From the NCBI GenBank assembly GCA_015904045.1, contig JABMDG010000327.1, positions 1 through 17,909 on the forward strand: DNA of 17,909 nt, in the 5' to 3' direction. Positions within the stretch are counted from its first letter, which is position 1. Every line of letters begins with the position of its first letter. A model generated the notes under the pieces. The model searched no databases, had not been told where the DNA came from, and was given only the letters and a program-made list of their open reading frames with translations. A program made the translations under genes and the position numbers. This stretch comes from Nitrospira sp. (GTDB taxonomy: Bacteria; Nitrospirota; Nitrospiria; Nitrospirales; Nitrospiraceae). Of this stretch, positions 1 through 7,668 are shown in pieces.

Positions 1-196
1 CCGCCGTCTCGACAAACTGCATATGGCTCGACGATGGATCGAACCACCACCAGAGGGGGATCGATATCAGCAAGTCTGCGACCGTCACGACGAGGGTGAT
101 CAGCCGCGCGCCGGTTTCTTTCGCCAGATACAAGACGAGCGCGCCCGCCAGCGGAAGAAACACCAGCACAGTGAGCCAGGGCCATGAAGTGGTCAT
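1..196 (-). CDS. nuoM: NADH-quinone oxidoreductase subunit M, N-terminal fragment
   Basis: Only the first 65 codons are in the window; the gene continues past base 1. The product begins MTTSWPWLTVLVFLPLAGAL and continues with a second hydrophobic stretch (about residues 31-51). This is the usual start of the antiporter-like NuoM membrane subunit, which forms one proton channel in the complex I membrane arm. It follows nuoL on the same strand after an 81-base spacer, the standard L-M order. The ATG at 196-194 is preceded by GGTTGACGA, with no good Shine-Dalgarno sequence. The same TGACGA-ATG-AC context occurs at the nuoG start. The catalytic Glu and Lys residues lie outside the window. The call rests on position in the operon and the hydrophobic N-terminus. 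Confidence 0.85.
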   Translation of the reverse strand, partial: MTTSWPWLTVLVFLPLAGALVLYLAKETGARLITLVVTVADLLISIPLWWWFDPSSSHMQFVETA

Positions 197-277
197 TCGT
201 CAACCGTGATCCGATGAAAACTAGAACAACCGATTCGCCTCATCCATCTTGCTGCCGGCGCAGGTCGGCGCGACACC

Positions 278-2176
278 CTAAAAAAGCAAAAACACCGTGG
301 CGATGACGGCGATGCCGCACGCCATGGCCATCGCATAATGCTGGGTCTGTCCACTCTGGACCAGCCGTAACAACCATCCGCTCCAGGCGAAGGCGCGAGC
401 CACGCCGTTGACGGCTCCATCGATCACATTGACATCGATGTGTTTCCACAGTGCCGAAGCCGCAGCAAAAGTCGGCTTCACGAAAGCGACCGCATATGCT
501 TCATCCACATACCACTTATTCAAGGAAGCCTGATACAGGCTGTTCCACTGTTCAGACAGGCGGTCGGGGAGGCTGGGATTGAGCACATAGACGTAGTAGG
601 CGCCGGCGATGCCGGCAAGCCCCATCAGCGTCGCGGCAAGCATCACCCCGATACCGGCCTGTCCATGTCCGCCCGTCTGTTCTGCACCCGTGGAAAAGAC
701 GGGTTCTAAGAAGGAGGGAATGCCGAGGTAGCCGGTCACAACGCTCAAGACCGCCAGAATCAGGAGCGGAATCGTAATCGTACGCGACGGTTCATGGATA
801 TGATGCGCATGATGAGGATCGACGCGCGAGGGGCCCCAGAATGTCACAAACACCAGTCTGAAACTGTAGAAGGCGGTCAGCAGAGCCGTCACCAAGCCTA
901 AGAGCGCCAGGACTTGGCCCAGACCGCCCGATGCCCATGCGGATACGAGGATCTCATCCTTACTGAAAAATCCCGCCGTGAGGGGAAAGCCGGCCAGCGC
1001 CAGCGAACCGATGACAAACGTCCAATACGTAATCGGCAATTTGTCCTTGAGGCCGCCCATGCGTCGCATGTCTTGTTCATGGTGTAGCGCGATGATGACA
1101 GAGCCGCAGCCCAAGAAGAGCAGGGCTTTGAAGGCCCCGTGCGTCAGCAAGTGGTACATGGCAGAGGCGTACGCGCCAAGGCCGCAGGCCATGACCATGT
1201 ACCCCAGCTGGCTGACCGTCGAGTAGGCGACGATCCGTTTGATGTCGGTCTGGGTCAAGGCGATGGTGGCACCGAGGACCATAGTGGCGGCACCGACCAG
1301 AGCGACGATCCCCATGGCGGTCGGGGACAAATTGTAGAGCGGCGCCAGGCGCGCCACCATGAAGACGCCGGCGGTTACCATCGTGGCGGCATGGATCAGC
1401 GCTGAAATCGGCGTCGGCCCTTCCATGGCATCGGGCAGCCAGACGTGCAGCGGGACTTGCGCGGACTTGCCGATGGCGCCGGTAAACAACAGAAGACAGA
1501 TGAGGGTGAAGATCGAGACGTCCCATGATCCGCCGACGAAACTCAGGAGATTGACGGTCTGATCGGCGGCCTCGTGCGCAGCGGAGAAAATCTCCTGGTA
1601 GTTCAGAGAGCCAAAGCTCGACCATACCAGCAGGAGGCCCAGGATGAAGCCGAAGTCGCCGACGCGATTGACCAGAAAGGCCTTCGTGGCGGCGGCGCAC
1701 GCTGAGGACCGTTCGTACCAGTGCCCGATCAGAAGATAGGAGCAGAGGCCCACGGCCTCCCAAAAGATGAACAGCTGGAGGAGATTGTCGGCTAACACCA
1801 GCATCAGCATTGAGAAGGTGAACAACGCGATGTAGGCGAAGAAACGGGCGTAGCCGGATTCTCCGTGCATGTAGCCGATTGTATACACGTGCACGAGCGA
1901 GCTGACTCCCGTAACCAGTAGGAGCATCACGGCCGTCAGCCGGTCGATATAGAGGCCGATGTGTGCGTCAAGCGTACCGGATGCGAGCCAGGTGTAGAGA
2001 GGGATCGTCACATAATGTCCGTCGGCTGCCTCCATGAATGCAAGGATAGACAGCAGGAACGGCACCACAACGGCCGGCACCGCGACCAGATGCGCCATCT
2101 CCTTGATCCAACGGCCGCCGAGGCCGAGGATGAGGAAGGATGCCAGAGGGAGGAGCGGGATGAATGCGTACATCAT
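278..2176 (-). CDS. nuoL: NADH-quinone oxidoreductase subunit L
   Basis: The 632-residue product is the distal antiporter-like proton-pumping subunit of complex I, in the cytoplasmic membrane. It is almost entirely hydrophobic helices and has the usual family length (about 610-650). Key charged residues are present: Glu140 in FIFWEAVGLCSYLLIGHW, Lys237 in FTGAIGKSAQVPLHVWLPDA, Lys350 in HGAFKALLFLG, and Lys406 in GFFSKDEI. They match the proton-path Glu144, Lys229, Lys342 and Lys399 of E. coli NuoL. A C-terminal extension ending in further hydrophobic helices (after about residue 540) fits the lateral helix that clamps the membrane arm. The start is a double ATG (2176 and 2173). Upstream is no classical Shine-Dalgarno sequence, but ACGAG from the end of the repeat element at 2185-2287 lies 8 bases before the ATG. 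Confidence 0.97.
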   Translation of the reverse strand: MMYAFIPLLPLASFLILGLGGRWIKEMAHLVAVPAVVVPFLLSILAFMEAADGHYVTIPLYTWLASGTLDAHIGLYIDRLTAVMLLLVTGVSSLVHVYTIGYMHGESGYARFFAYIALFTFSMLMLVLADNLLQLFIFWEAVGLCSYLLIGHWYERSSACAAATKAFLVNRVGDFGFILGLLLVWSSFGSLNYQEIFSAAHEAADQTVNLLSFVGGSWDVSIFTLICLLLFTGAIGKSAQVPLHVWLPDAMEGPTPISALIHAATMVTAGVFMVARLAPLYNLSPTAMGIVALVGAATMVLGATIALTQTDIKRIVAYSTVSQLGYMVMACGLGAYASAMYHLLTHGAFKALLFLGCGSVIIALHHEQDMRRMGGLKDKLPITYWTFVIGSLALAGFPLTAGFFSKDEILVSAWASGGLGQVLALLGLVTALLTAFYSFRLVFVTFWGPSRVDPHHAHHIHEPSRTITIPLLILAVLSVVTGYLGIPSFLEPVFSTGAEQTGGHGQAGIGVMLAATLMGLAGIAGAYYVYVLNPSLPDRLSEQWNSLYQASLNKWYVDEAYAVAFVKPTFAAASALWKHIDVNVIDGAVNGVARAFAWSGWLLRLVQSGQTQHYAMAMACGIAVIATVFLLF

Positions 2177-2184
2177 GGAGAAAA

Positions 2185-2287
2185 CTCGTCGTTCGTCGTT
2201 CGTCGTTCGTGAAGCGTTAGCTGAGAACAGACAGACACAGTACTCTTGCCCTTTGCGAACGACGCTTCACGCTTCACGAGATACGAG
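2185..2287. repeat. Intergenic heptad-module inverted repeat, copy A (nuoK/nuoL spacer)
   Basis: This element fills nearly all of the 115-base spacer between nuoK and nuoL. The left arm holds three tandem GTCGTTC heptads (2188-2208) followed by GTGAAGC (2209-2215). The right arm (2255-2287) is the inverted counterpart: read on the minus strand it is CGTATCT, CGTGAAG, CGTGAAG, CGTCGTT. The arms can pair around a core of about 35 bases. The same modules occur in the nuoE/F and nuoA/B spacers. No open reading frame of interest lies inside. It could be a REP- or MITE-like element; which of these cannot be told from one window. Confidence 0.8.
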
Positions 2288-2291
2288 TGCA

Positions 2292-2597
2292 TTACCATTT
2301 CAGCAGATTGAATTCTTCGACATTGATGGTGTCCTTGGATCGGTGGATCGCCACTACGATCGCAAGGCCTACTCCGACCTCGGCGGCTGCGACGGTTAAC
2401 GTGAAGAAGACGAAAATCTGGCCCCCTAAGTCGTGAAGGTACTCGGCAAAGGCCACGAAGTTGATGTTGGTGGCATTCAACATGAGCTCGATACAGAGCA
2501 GAATGACGATGATGTTTCGACGCACCAGCACCCCGACGAGCCCGGTGAGAAACATAAACGCACTCAAGATGAGATAGTAGTGAATGGGGACGCTCAT
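2292..2597 (-). CDS. nuoK: NADH-quinone oxidoreductase subunit K
   Basis: The 101-residue product is the small three-helix membrane subunit of complex I (MrpC-like) and has the standard family length. Glu37 (in [18 protein letters not shown]) and Glu73 (in [19 protein letters not shown]) match the two membrane-buried glutamates needed for proton transfer in E. coli NuoK (Glu36 and Glu72). The start ATG overlaps the nuoJ stop codon in an ATGA arrangement, so translation is probably coupled to nuoJ. It ends just before the repeat element that separates it from nuoL. Confidence 0.97.
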   Translation of the reverse strand: MSVPIHYYLILSAFMFLTGLVGVLVRRNIIVILLCIELMLNATNINFVAFAEYLHDLGGQIFVFFTLTVAAAEVGVGLAIVVAIHRSKDTINVEEFNLLKW

Positions 2598-3115
2598 GAT
2601 GGCGGCGATTCAGGCAAATCTTTCTTGGAGAGCACGATGGCGCCGATCATCGCCACAAGCAGAATCAGCGAGGCGACCTCGAAGGGGAAGAGGTAGGATG
2701 TATACAGGAGCAGGCCGATGGATTCGGTGTTGCCTGCTTCGGACGGAGACGACGAGGCGGTGCGTTCCACGGTGGAGCCAAACGAAACGCCGTGCTGTCC
2801 AACCAGTACGGCGATTTCCACGATGAGCGCGCCTCCGATCAGGAGCGATCCCCGTGATTGCATATGATACCGATCCGGTGTTTTTTCCGTGAGGAACATC
2901 ACGGCGAAAAGGTAGAAAATCAGGATGGCGCCCGCGTACACCATGAGCTGCACCGCGAACAAGAATTCCGCGTGCAGGGTGACGTACAGGCCCGCCACGT
3001 GGAAGAACATGACCAGCAGGGAGAGTGCGCTGTAGACCGGATTCCTGAGCGCCACCACCAAGACAGCGGTCAGCGCGATCACGCCGGCGAAATATCCGAA
3101 AAACACATACGCCAC
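2594..3115 (-). CDS. nuoJ: NADH-quinone oxidoreductase subunit J
   Basis: NuoJ is a five-helix membrane subunit at the junction between the quinone site and the antiporter-like subunits. The conserved third-helix segment is seen as [20 protein letters not shown], including the VYAGAI motif at residues 59-64. The frame is open upstream to an ATG at 3160, but a GTG at 3115 is the better start: GGAG stands 8 bases before it and the protein then begins directly with the first membrane helix ([20 protein letters not shown]). This gives 173 residues, normal for the family. The loop at about residues 112-130 is Ser/Thr/Glu-rich and variable. The stop overlaps the nuoK start by 4 bases, and nuoI ends 93 bases upstream of the chosen GTG. 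Confidence 0.93.
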   Translation of the reverse strand: MAYVFFGYFAGVIALTAVLVVALRNPVYSALSLLVMFFHVAGLYVTLHAEFLFAVQLMVYAGAILIFYLFAVMFLTEKTPDRYHMQSRGSLLIGGALIVEIAVLVGQHGVSFGSTVERTASSSPSEAGNTESIGLLLYTSYLFPFEVASLILLVAMIGAIVLSKKDLPESPPS

Positions 3116-3208
3116 GATACCATCTCCTGACGCACACCCCAGACTCGGCACGATCCGCACGGCGCACCGGAGGGGGCTGCCCCGGGGAGCGCAAGACGCC
3201 CAGGTCGA

Positions 3209-3778
3209 TCAATCCGGTTTGGGCGGCACGTGCTTGAATGCCACGTTAAAGAACGCTGTGTTTGGGTGTTGGAACTCCAAACGTTTTTCGCGGACAGGAA
3301 ACGACCGGTCCCCGATCGCAAGGAGTTGCTGTTTGTTCAGGTGGAGTTGCCGCTTATCGTACACGGCCCATTCGAATTCCCGTGTCATGCCCAGCGCGTC
3401 GACGGGGCAGGCATCCACGCACATCCCGCAGAAGAGGCAGCGGGTCATATCCATGTAATACTCTTTGGAGTAGCGTTTCGTCGGCTCTCCGGGAACTTCG
3501 GCGCTGACGACGCGGATGACGCGCGACGGGCAGGCTGCTTCGCAGAGATCGCACCCCACGCATTTCTCGGTTCCGTCGTCGTAGCGCAGCAGCGCGAGCA
3601 TGCCGCGATAGTTGTCCGGGAGCGTGCGTTTCTCGTGCGGGTACTGCAACGTGACCGGCTTGTACTGGAGCAGATGCATGAGCGTGGCTTTCATGCCGAC
3701 GAAGATCTCGTAGAACGTGATGGTCTTCAACCACTCGCGCAGGCTCAATCGTGTGGGGGCTGCCGACGGGGTCGTCAT
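3209..3778 (-). CDS. nuoI: NADH-quinone oxidoreductase subunit I (two [4Fe-4S] ferredoxin)
   Basis: The 189-residue protein carries clusters N6a and N6b, which pass electrons from NuoG to cluster N2. Both ferredoxin motifs are intact: CVGCDLCEAACP (Cys73, 76, 79, 83) and CLFCGMCVDACP (Cys114, 117, 120, 124). The N-terminal segment (residues 13-38) has the amphipathic character that anchors NuoI at the membrane interface. The start is well supported: GGAGG lies 8 bases before the ATG and directly follows the nuoH stop codon (TAGGAGG), a tight junction of 12 bases. The tail after residue 165 (RLEFQHPNTAFFNVAFKHVP) extends past the ferredoxin fold. Its function is unknown to me. Confidence 0.97.
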   Translation of the reverse strand: MTTPSAAPTRLSLREWLKTITFYEIFVGMKATLMHLLQYKPVTLQYPHEKRTLPDNYRGMLALLRYDDGTEKCVGCDLCEAACPSRVIRVVSAEVPGEPTKRYSKEYYMDMTRCLFCGMCVDACPVDALGMTREFEWAVYDKRQLHLNKQQLLAIGDRSFPVREKRLEFQHPNTAFFNVAFKHVPPKPD

Positions 3779-3790
3779 TTCGTTCCCCTC

Positions 3791-4867
3791 CTACTTCAGT
3801 TGCTGAGCGATGAACACCGCGATCGAGGTGACCACGATGTTCGCCAGAGCGATGGGCAGCAGTACCTTCCAACCGAACCGCATGAGCTGGTCATAGCGCA
3901 GTCTCGGCAGCGTGGCCCGAAGCCAGAAAAAGAGAAACAAGAACGAATAGGTCTTGAAGGCAAACCACATCGTATTTTCGATCCAGGCTAAGGATGGAAG
4001 GCCGATGAGACCCAGGAGCGTGCCGGGATACGGGGCGTTCCACCCGCCGAGAAACATCGCCGACGCCACGCAGGACACCAGGACCATGTTGGCATATTCG
4101 GCGAGGTAGAAGAACGCGAAGCGCAAGCCGCTGTATTCGGTAAAGAACCCGGCGACCAGCTCGCTTTCGGCTTCCGGCAGGTCGAATGGGACGCGGTTCG
4201 TCTCTGCCACCGTTGAAATCACGTACACGACGAGGGCGAAGATTTGCGGGGCCGGGAATGTGAAGGCGTTCCAGTTCCAGAAACCGCCCGCCTGGGCATT
4301 GGTGATGTGCACCAGGCTCAGCGACCCGGAGAGAATCAAGACTCCGACAATAGACAGCCCGACGTTCAACTCGTAGCTGATGATCTGCGCGGCCGATCGC
4401 AGTCCGCCCAGCAGCGAATATTTGCTGTTGGAGGCCCATCCGCCGAGGATGATCCCGTAGGCGCCGAGGGAGGCAAAAGCCAAGATGTAGAGAATGCCGA
4501 TATTGATGTCGCTGATGACGAACGGTTTTATTGAGAGACCGCCGAACTCCCAGGTCAGGTCCGGGCCCCACGGGATGACGGCGAATCCGATGAACGCCGG
4601 AATCAGCGCGAGCAGCGGCGCCGCGGTGAAGAGGAACTTGTTGGCCCCGGCGGGCACGATATCTTCCTTGAAAAAGAGCTTAATGGCGTCCGCGAACGGC
4701 TGGAGAGAGCCATAGGGGCCCACTTCCATCGGTCCCATGCGATCTTGCATCCAGCCGAGGACTTTCCGCTCGGCGAGGGTGAGCAGGAGTACCGTGATGA
4801 TCACGATGCCCACGATGACAGAAATTTGTGTCAGAGTAATGGCAACGCGCAGCCCTAATTCAGTCAC
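3791..4867 (-). CDS. nuoH: NADH-quinone oxidoreductase subunit H
   Basis: The 358-residue membrane protein forms much of the quinone chamber and the first proton half-channel (E-channel). Family hallmarks are present: LAERKVLGWMQDRMGP (residues 31-46), and STVAETNRVPFDLPEAESE followed by LVAGFFTEYSG (218-247), whose acidic residues line the E-channel and quinone loop. About eight hydrophobic helices are visible, and the length is typical (320-360). The start is GTG at 4867-4865 with AGGAG 7 bases upstream, a clear ribosome binding site. The gene lies 52 bases after nuoG and 12 bases before nuoI. Confidence 0.97.
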   Translation of the reverse strand: MTELGLRVAITLTQISVIVGIVIITVLLLTLAERKVLGWMQDRMGPMEVGPYGSLQPFADAIKLFFKEDIVPAGANKFLFTAAPLLALIPAFIGFAVIPWGPDLTWEFGGLSIKPFVISDINIGILYILAFASLGAYGIILGGWASNSKYSLLGGLRSAAQIISYELNVGLSIVGVLILSGSLSLVHITNAQAGGFWNWNAFTFPAPQIFALVVYVISTVAETNRVPFDLPEAESELVAGFFTEYSGLRFAFFYLAEYANMVLVSCVASAMFLGGWNAPYPGTLLGLIGLPSLAWIENTMWFAFKTYSFLFLFFWLRATLPRLRYDQLMRFGWKVLLPIALANIVVTSIAVFIAQQLK

Positions 4868-4919
4868 GATACGACTCCTGGCTAGCTGAGATAGTAGTAG
4901 ACATTGTCGAGCAGCCTTC

Positions 4920-7625
4920 TTACGCCACCTTAATCACCGAGACGGACGTCGTCCGAATTGATGGTGTGCGGGTGACGGGATTGATGGCACAATGAAACAG
5001 CCGCATGGCCTCTGTGCCAAAGTGGTCGGGAAACCAGGCCTGTCCTTGGGGCACCCGTCCCAGCACCTTCACCGGTATAGTCAGTTCCCCATGCGCGTTG
5101 GACAGGCGGACCCAGGCTCCATTTTGAAGCCCATAGCGCGCTGCGTCGCGTGGATTGATCCGCAAGGTGCCGGTACCCTCCACCTGCATCAGTCCTTTGG
5201 AACGGGTTGAGAGTTTCCCGGAATGGAACAGGCTCTGCACTAATTCCAGCTGCAAGATGCCGTCCGGCCGAGCCGACGGGACGGTGAGCATGTGTCGCGC
5301 CGCGAGATCGTGTTCGTATCCGCCGGAGAGATACCGGTCAACGACGGTCCGATCAACTTTCGGTGGAACAGGGGACGGCCCAAGCGATCCATAGCCGGGA
5401 ATCAGATTTCTGATTTCTTTGAGAATGTCCCGGCTCTCGGTGTATTCCAACGGCGTTCCCATTAAGTAGGACAGCGCGACGAATATTTCCCAATCGGGTC
5501 GGCTCTCCCCGATGGGTTCAATGGCGGGGCGAACGGCCTGGACGTGTCCCTCCGTATTGGTAAATGTGCCGCTCTTTTCCATCGAGGATGAGGCGGGGAG
5601 GACGACATGAGCCAGCGCGGCGGTCTCCGTCAGAAACAATTCCTGACAGACTAAAAGGTCGAGCTTGCGCAAGGACTCGTCGACACGCAGGTGGGCGGGG
5701 AGACTGCCCACGGGATTTTCGCCGACGATGAACATGCTTTTCAGAATGCCGGCTCCGGCCCGATCCAGCATATCGACCAAGGAGGCTCCGCGGTGGGGGG
5801 GCGGCTCCGCCTTCCACAGCGACGCGACTCGATGGCGGCCTTCCCGATCGGTGAGGTCGAACGGACCTGGCAAGAACTCCGCCGCCGCCCCCATTTCCAC
5901 AGCGCCTTGGTCGTTGTTTTCCTCAGCCAGAGGGGCAAAGCCGCAGCCCGGCTGATCGAGTTTTCCGAGGAGCAGGAGCACGTCGAGCAGGTTCAGGGAT
6001 GCGCTGTACCCCCGCTCGCTGCGCAGGAGGCCTTGTCCCGCCAAGATGACCACCCGCCGTCCGGCCGCCAGCGTCTTCGCGGCCTCCGTATAGGCATCCA
6101 GGCCCCATCCAGTGAGGACACGCACCGTTTCCCATGACAGCTGCCGCAATGAATTGGTGAGAGCGCTGAGATAGGCTGGCTGTTGCTGTGCCAGATCCGG
6201 TTGGACCAGGTTCTCCTCGACGATCGCTTTCAACAGGCCCAAGACCGCATCGTTCATGTGCGTGGTCGACACACTGAGATGGTGGCGCGAAAGATTGGCG
6301 ATGTTGCTCACCGGTTCGATGCACGGCTCCAGGGCCTCGATCGTCACGAGCGCGGCGCCGTGCTTCTTGACGGCCTCTTTGACTTTGAGGCCGGTAATGG
6401 GATTGGTTTCCGTGATGTTCGTACCCGCCAAAAGCAGCACATCGGCGGCCACGATATCGTCGAAGCCGACAGTCCACCGGTGCGTACCTTGCACGCGCCG
6501 CATGGCGTAGAGGCTATTCATGTGGCCATAGCGTGCGCTGCTGTCGATGTCGTTCGTGCCGATGACCAAACGCATGAATTTCTGGAAGAGATACAATTCT
6601 TCGTTGGTGCATCGGCCTGAAATCAGGCCGCCGAAGCTTTGTCCGCCATGGGCCGCTTTGATGGCCCCGGCCCGCTCCGCGACGAATTCCAGGGCTTCTT
6701 CCCACGTGGCTTGCGAGAGGGTCCCATTGCGCCGGAGGAGCGGATGGGTCAGCCGCTCCGGATGAGCGGCCGCATGAAAACCAAAAAATCCTCTGGCGCA
6801 GAGGTCGCCGTTATTGCGCCCGGCTCCATGCGCCGAATTGACTTCGATCAGTTGGTTGTCCTTTGTTTGGACGGTGATCTGGCACCCGTCGCCGCAGTAC
6901 CCGCAGATGGTGTCGGCCCGTTTCAGCATCCACGGACGGTATTCGTACATGGAGAGCCGGCTGGTAATCGCTCCGACCGGGCAGATTTGAACGCAGCCCC
7001 CGCAAAACTCACAATCGAGCGGGTGCGACCCAAAGTGTTTGATTTCGGTCATGGTGCCGCGTCCGGCCGGAGCCAGCGCCTTCACATCCATGACTTCGTC
7101 ACAGTAACGGACGCATCGCAGGCACTGCACACAGCGGTTCATCTGTGTCTCGATGAGCGGGCTGAAGTACTCCTTTAGGAAGATCCGCTTGGTTTCCATG
7201 AACCGGCTCGTGACCGTATATTGATGGGAGAAGTCCTGAAGGTCACATTTTCCGCCTTGATCACAAACCGGACAATCGAGCGGATGGTTGGCCAGAATGA
7301 ACTCGAGGACGGATTTATGGGCGTCGTTGACCACCGTCGTGGCGGTCCGCACGCTCATGCCTTCGTCCGCCGGGGTGCTGCACGCCGTTTGGAGTTTGGG
7401 CATCTTCTCGATTTCCACCAAGCACATGCGGCAATTCGCGTCCGGCTTGAGCTTCGGGTGGTAGCAGAAGTGCGGAATCATCACGCCGATCCGCCGGGCG
7501 GCCTCGATCACCAGCGTTCCTTTCGGCACCTGCACTTTCGTGCCGTCAATGGTAAGACTGACCATGGGTGGAGTCGTTGTGTTCATCGTGGTTGCTTGCG
7601 TGTTCCGATACTCGTCCCGTGTCAT
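4920..7625 (-). CDS. nuoG: NADH-quinone oxidoreductase subunit G, with an extra predicted [4Fe-4S] cluster
   Basis: The 901-residue iron-sulfur subunit belongs to the NADH module. An N-terminal [2Fe-2S] domain gives N1b (Cys54, 65, 68, 82). HPLDCPVCDQGGKC gives N5 (His114, Cys118, 121, 127). Cys165, 168, 171 and 215 give N4. Cys241, 244, 248 and 276 (C-x2-C-x3-C-x27-C) give N7. Cys175, 205, 208 and 211 complete a second ferredoxin-type cluster that standard NuoG lacks. A molybdopterin-oxidoreductase-like domain follows, with a C-terminal domain at about 800-900. The formate dehydrogenase active-site Cys/Sec is replaced by Gly367 (SARYGHMN), so formate oxidation is unlikely. The ATG at 7625 has GGGTGA 3 bases upstream inside a hairpin. 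Alternative ATGs lie at 7586 and 7565; the conserved domain begins near MVSLTIDG. Confidence 0.95.
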   Translation of the reverse strand: MTRDEYRNTQATTMNTTTPPMVSLTIDGTKVQVPKGTLVIEAARRIGVMIPHFCYHPKLKPDANCRMCLVEIEKMPKLQTACSTPADEGMSVRTATTVVNDAHKSVLEFILANHPLDCPVCDQGGKCDLQDFSHQYTVTSRFMETKRIFLKEYFSPLIETQMNRCVQCLRCVRYCDEVMDVKALAPAGRGTMTEIKHFGSHPLDCEFCGGCVQICPVGAITSRLSMYEYRPWMLKRADTICGYCGDGCQITVQTKDNQLIEVNSAHGAGRNNGDLCARGFFGFHAAAHPERLTHPLLRRNGTLSQATWEEALEFVAERAGAIKAAHGGQSFGGLISGRCTNEELYLFQKFMRLVIGTNDIDSSARYGHMNSLYAMRRVQGTHRWTVGFDDIVAADVLLLAGTNITETNPITGLKVKEAVKKHGAALVTIEALEPCIEPVSNIANLSRHHLSVSTTHMNDAVLGLLKAIVEENLVQPDLAQQQPAYLSALTNSLRQLSWETVRVLTGWGLDAYTEAAKTLAAGRRVVILAGQGLLRSERGYSASLNLLDVLLLLGKLDQPGCGFAPLAEENNDQGAVEMGAAAEFLPGPFDLTDREGRHRVASLWKAEPPPHRGASLVDMLDRAGAGILKSMFIVGENPVGSLPAHLRVDESLRKLDLLVCQELFLTETAALAHVVLPASSSMEKSGTFTNTEGHVQAVRPAIEPIGESRPDWEIFVALSYLMGTPLEYTESRDILKEIRNLIPGYGSLGPSPVPPKVDRTVVDRYLSGGYEHDLAARHMLTVPSARPDGILQLELVQSLFHSGKLSTRSKGLMQVEGTGTLRINPRDAARYGLQNGAWVRLSNAHGELTIPVKVLGRVPQGQAWFPDHFGTEAMRLFHCAINPVTRTPSIRTTSVSVIKVA

Positions 7626-7658
7626 TCGTCACCCGCCTTCTTGAATGGCGGATGACGA
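7626..7658 (-). promoter_or_regulatory. Hairpin in the nuoF/nuoG spacer covering the nuoG ribosome binding site
   Basis: On the minus strand the arms TCGTCATCCGCC and GGCGGGTGACGA pair over 12 positions (one G-U in RNA) around a 9-base loop. The 3' arm holds the SD-like GGGTGA and ends at the base just before the nuoG ATG at 7625. The nuoF stop codon is 10 bases upstream of the hairpin, so a ribosome finishing nuoF would reach it. This suggests translational coupling of F and G. The structure is seen in the sequence; the role is inferred, and it would not apply if the true nuoG start is 7586 or 7565. Confidence 0.5.
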
Positions 7659-7668
7659 TTGATGACTT

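Noticed and set aside
3160..3190. GGGG...CCCC hairpin between nuoI and nuoJ as a terminator
   Set aside because: The stem is only four or five pairs without a T-run, and it lies inside a continuous operon.
4920..7625. nuoG as a formate dehydrogenase or hydrogenase-linked subunit, because of the extra cluster and molybdopterin-type domain
   Set aside because: The catalytic Cys/Sec position is Gly367, the N7 motif typical of NuoG is intact, and the gene lies in a full nuo operon.
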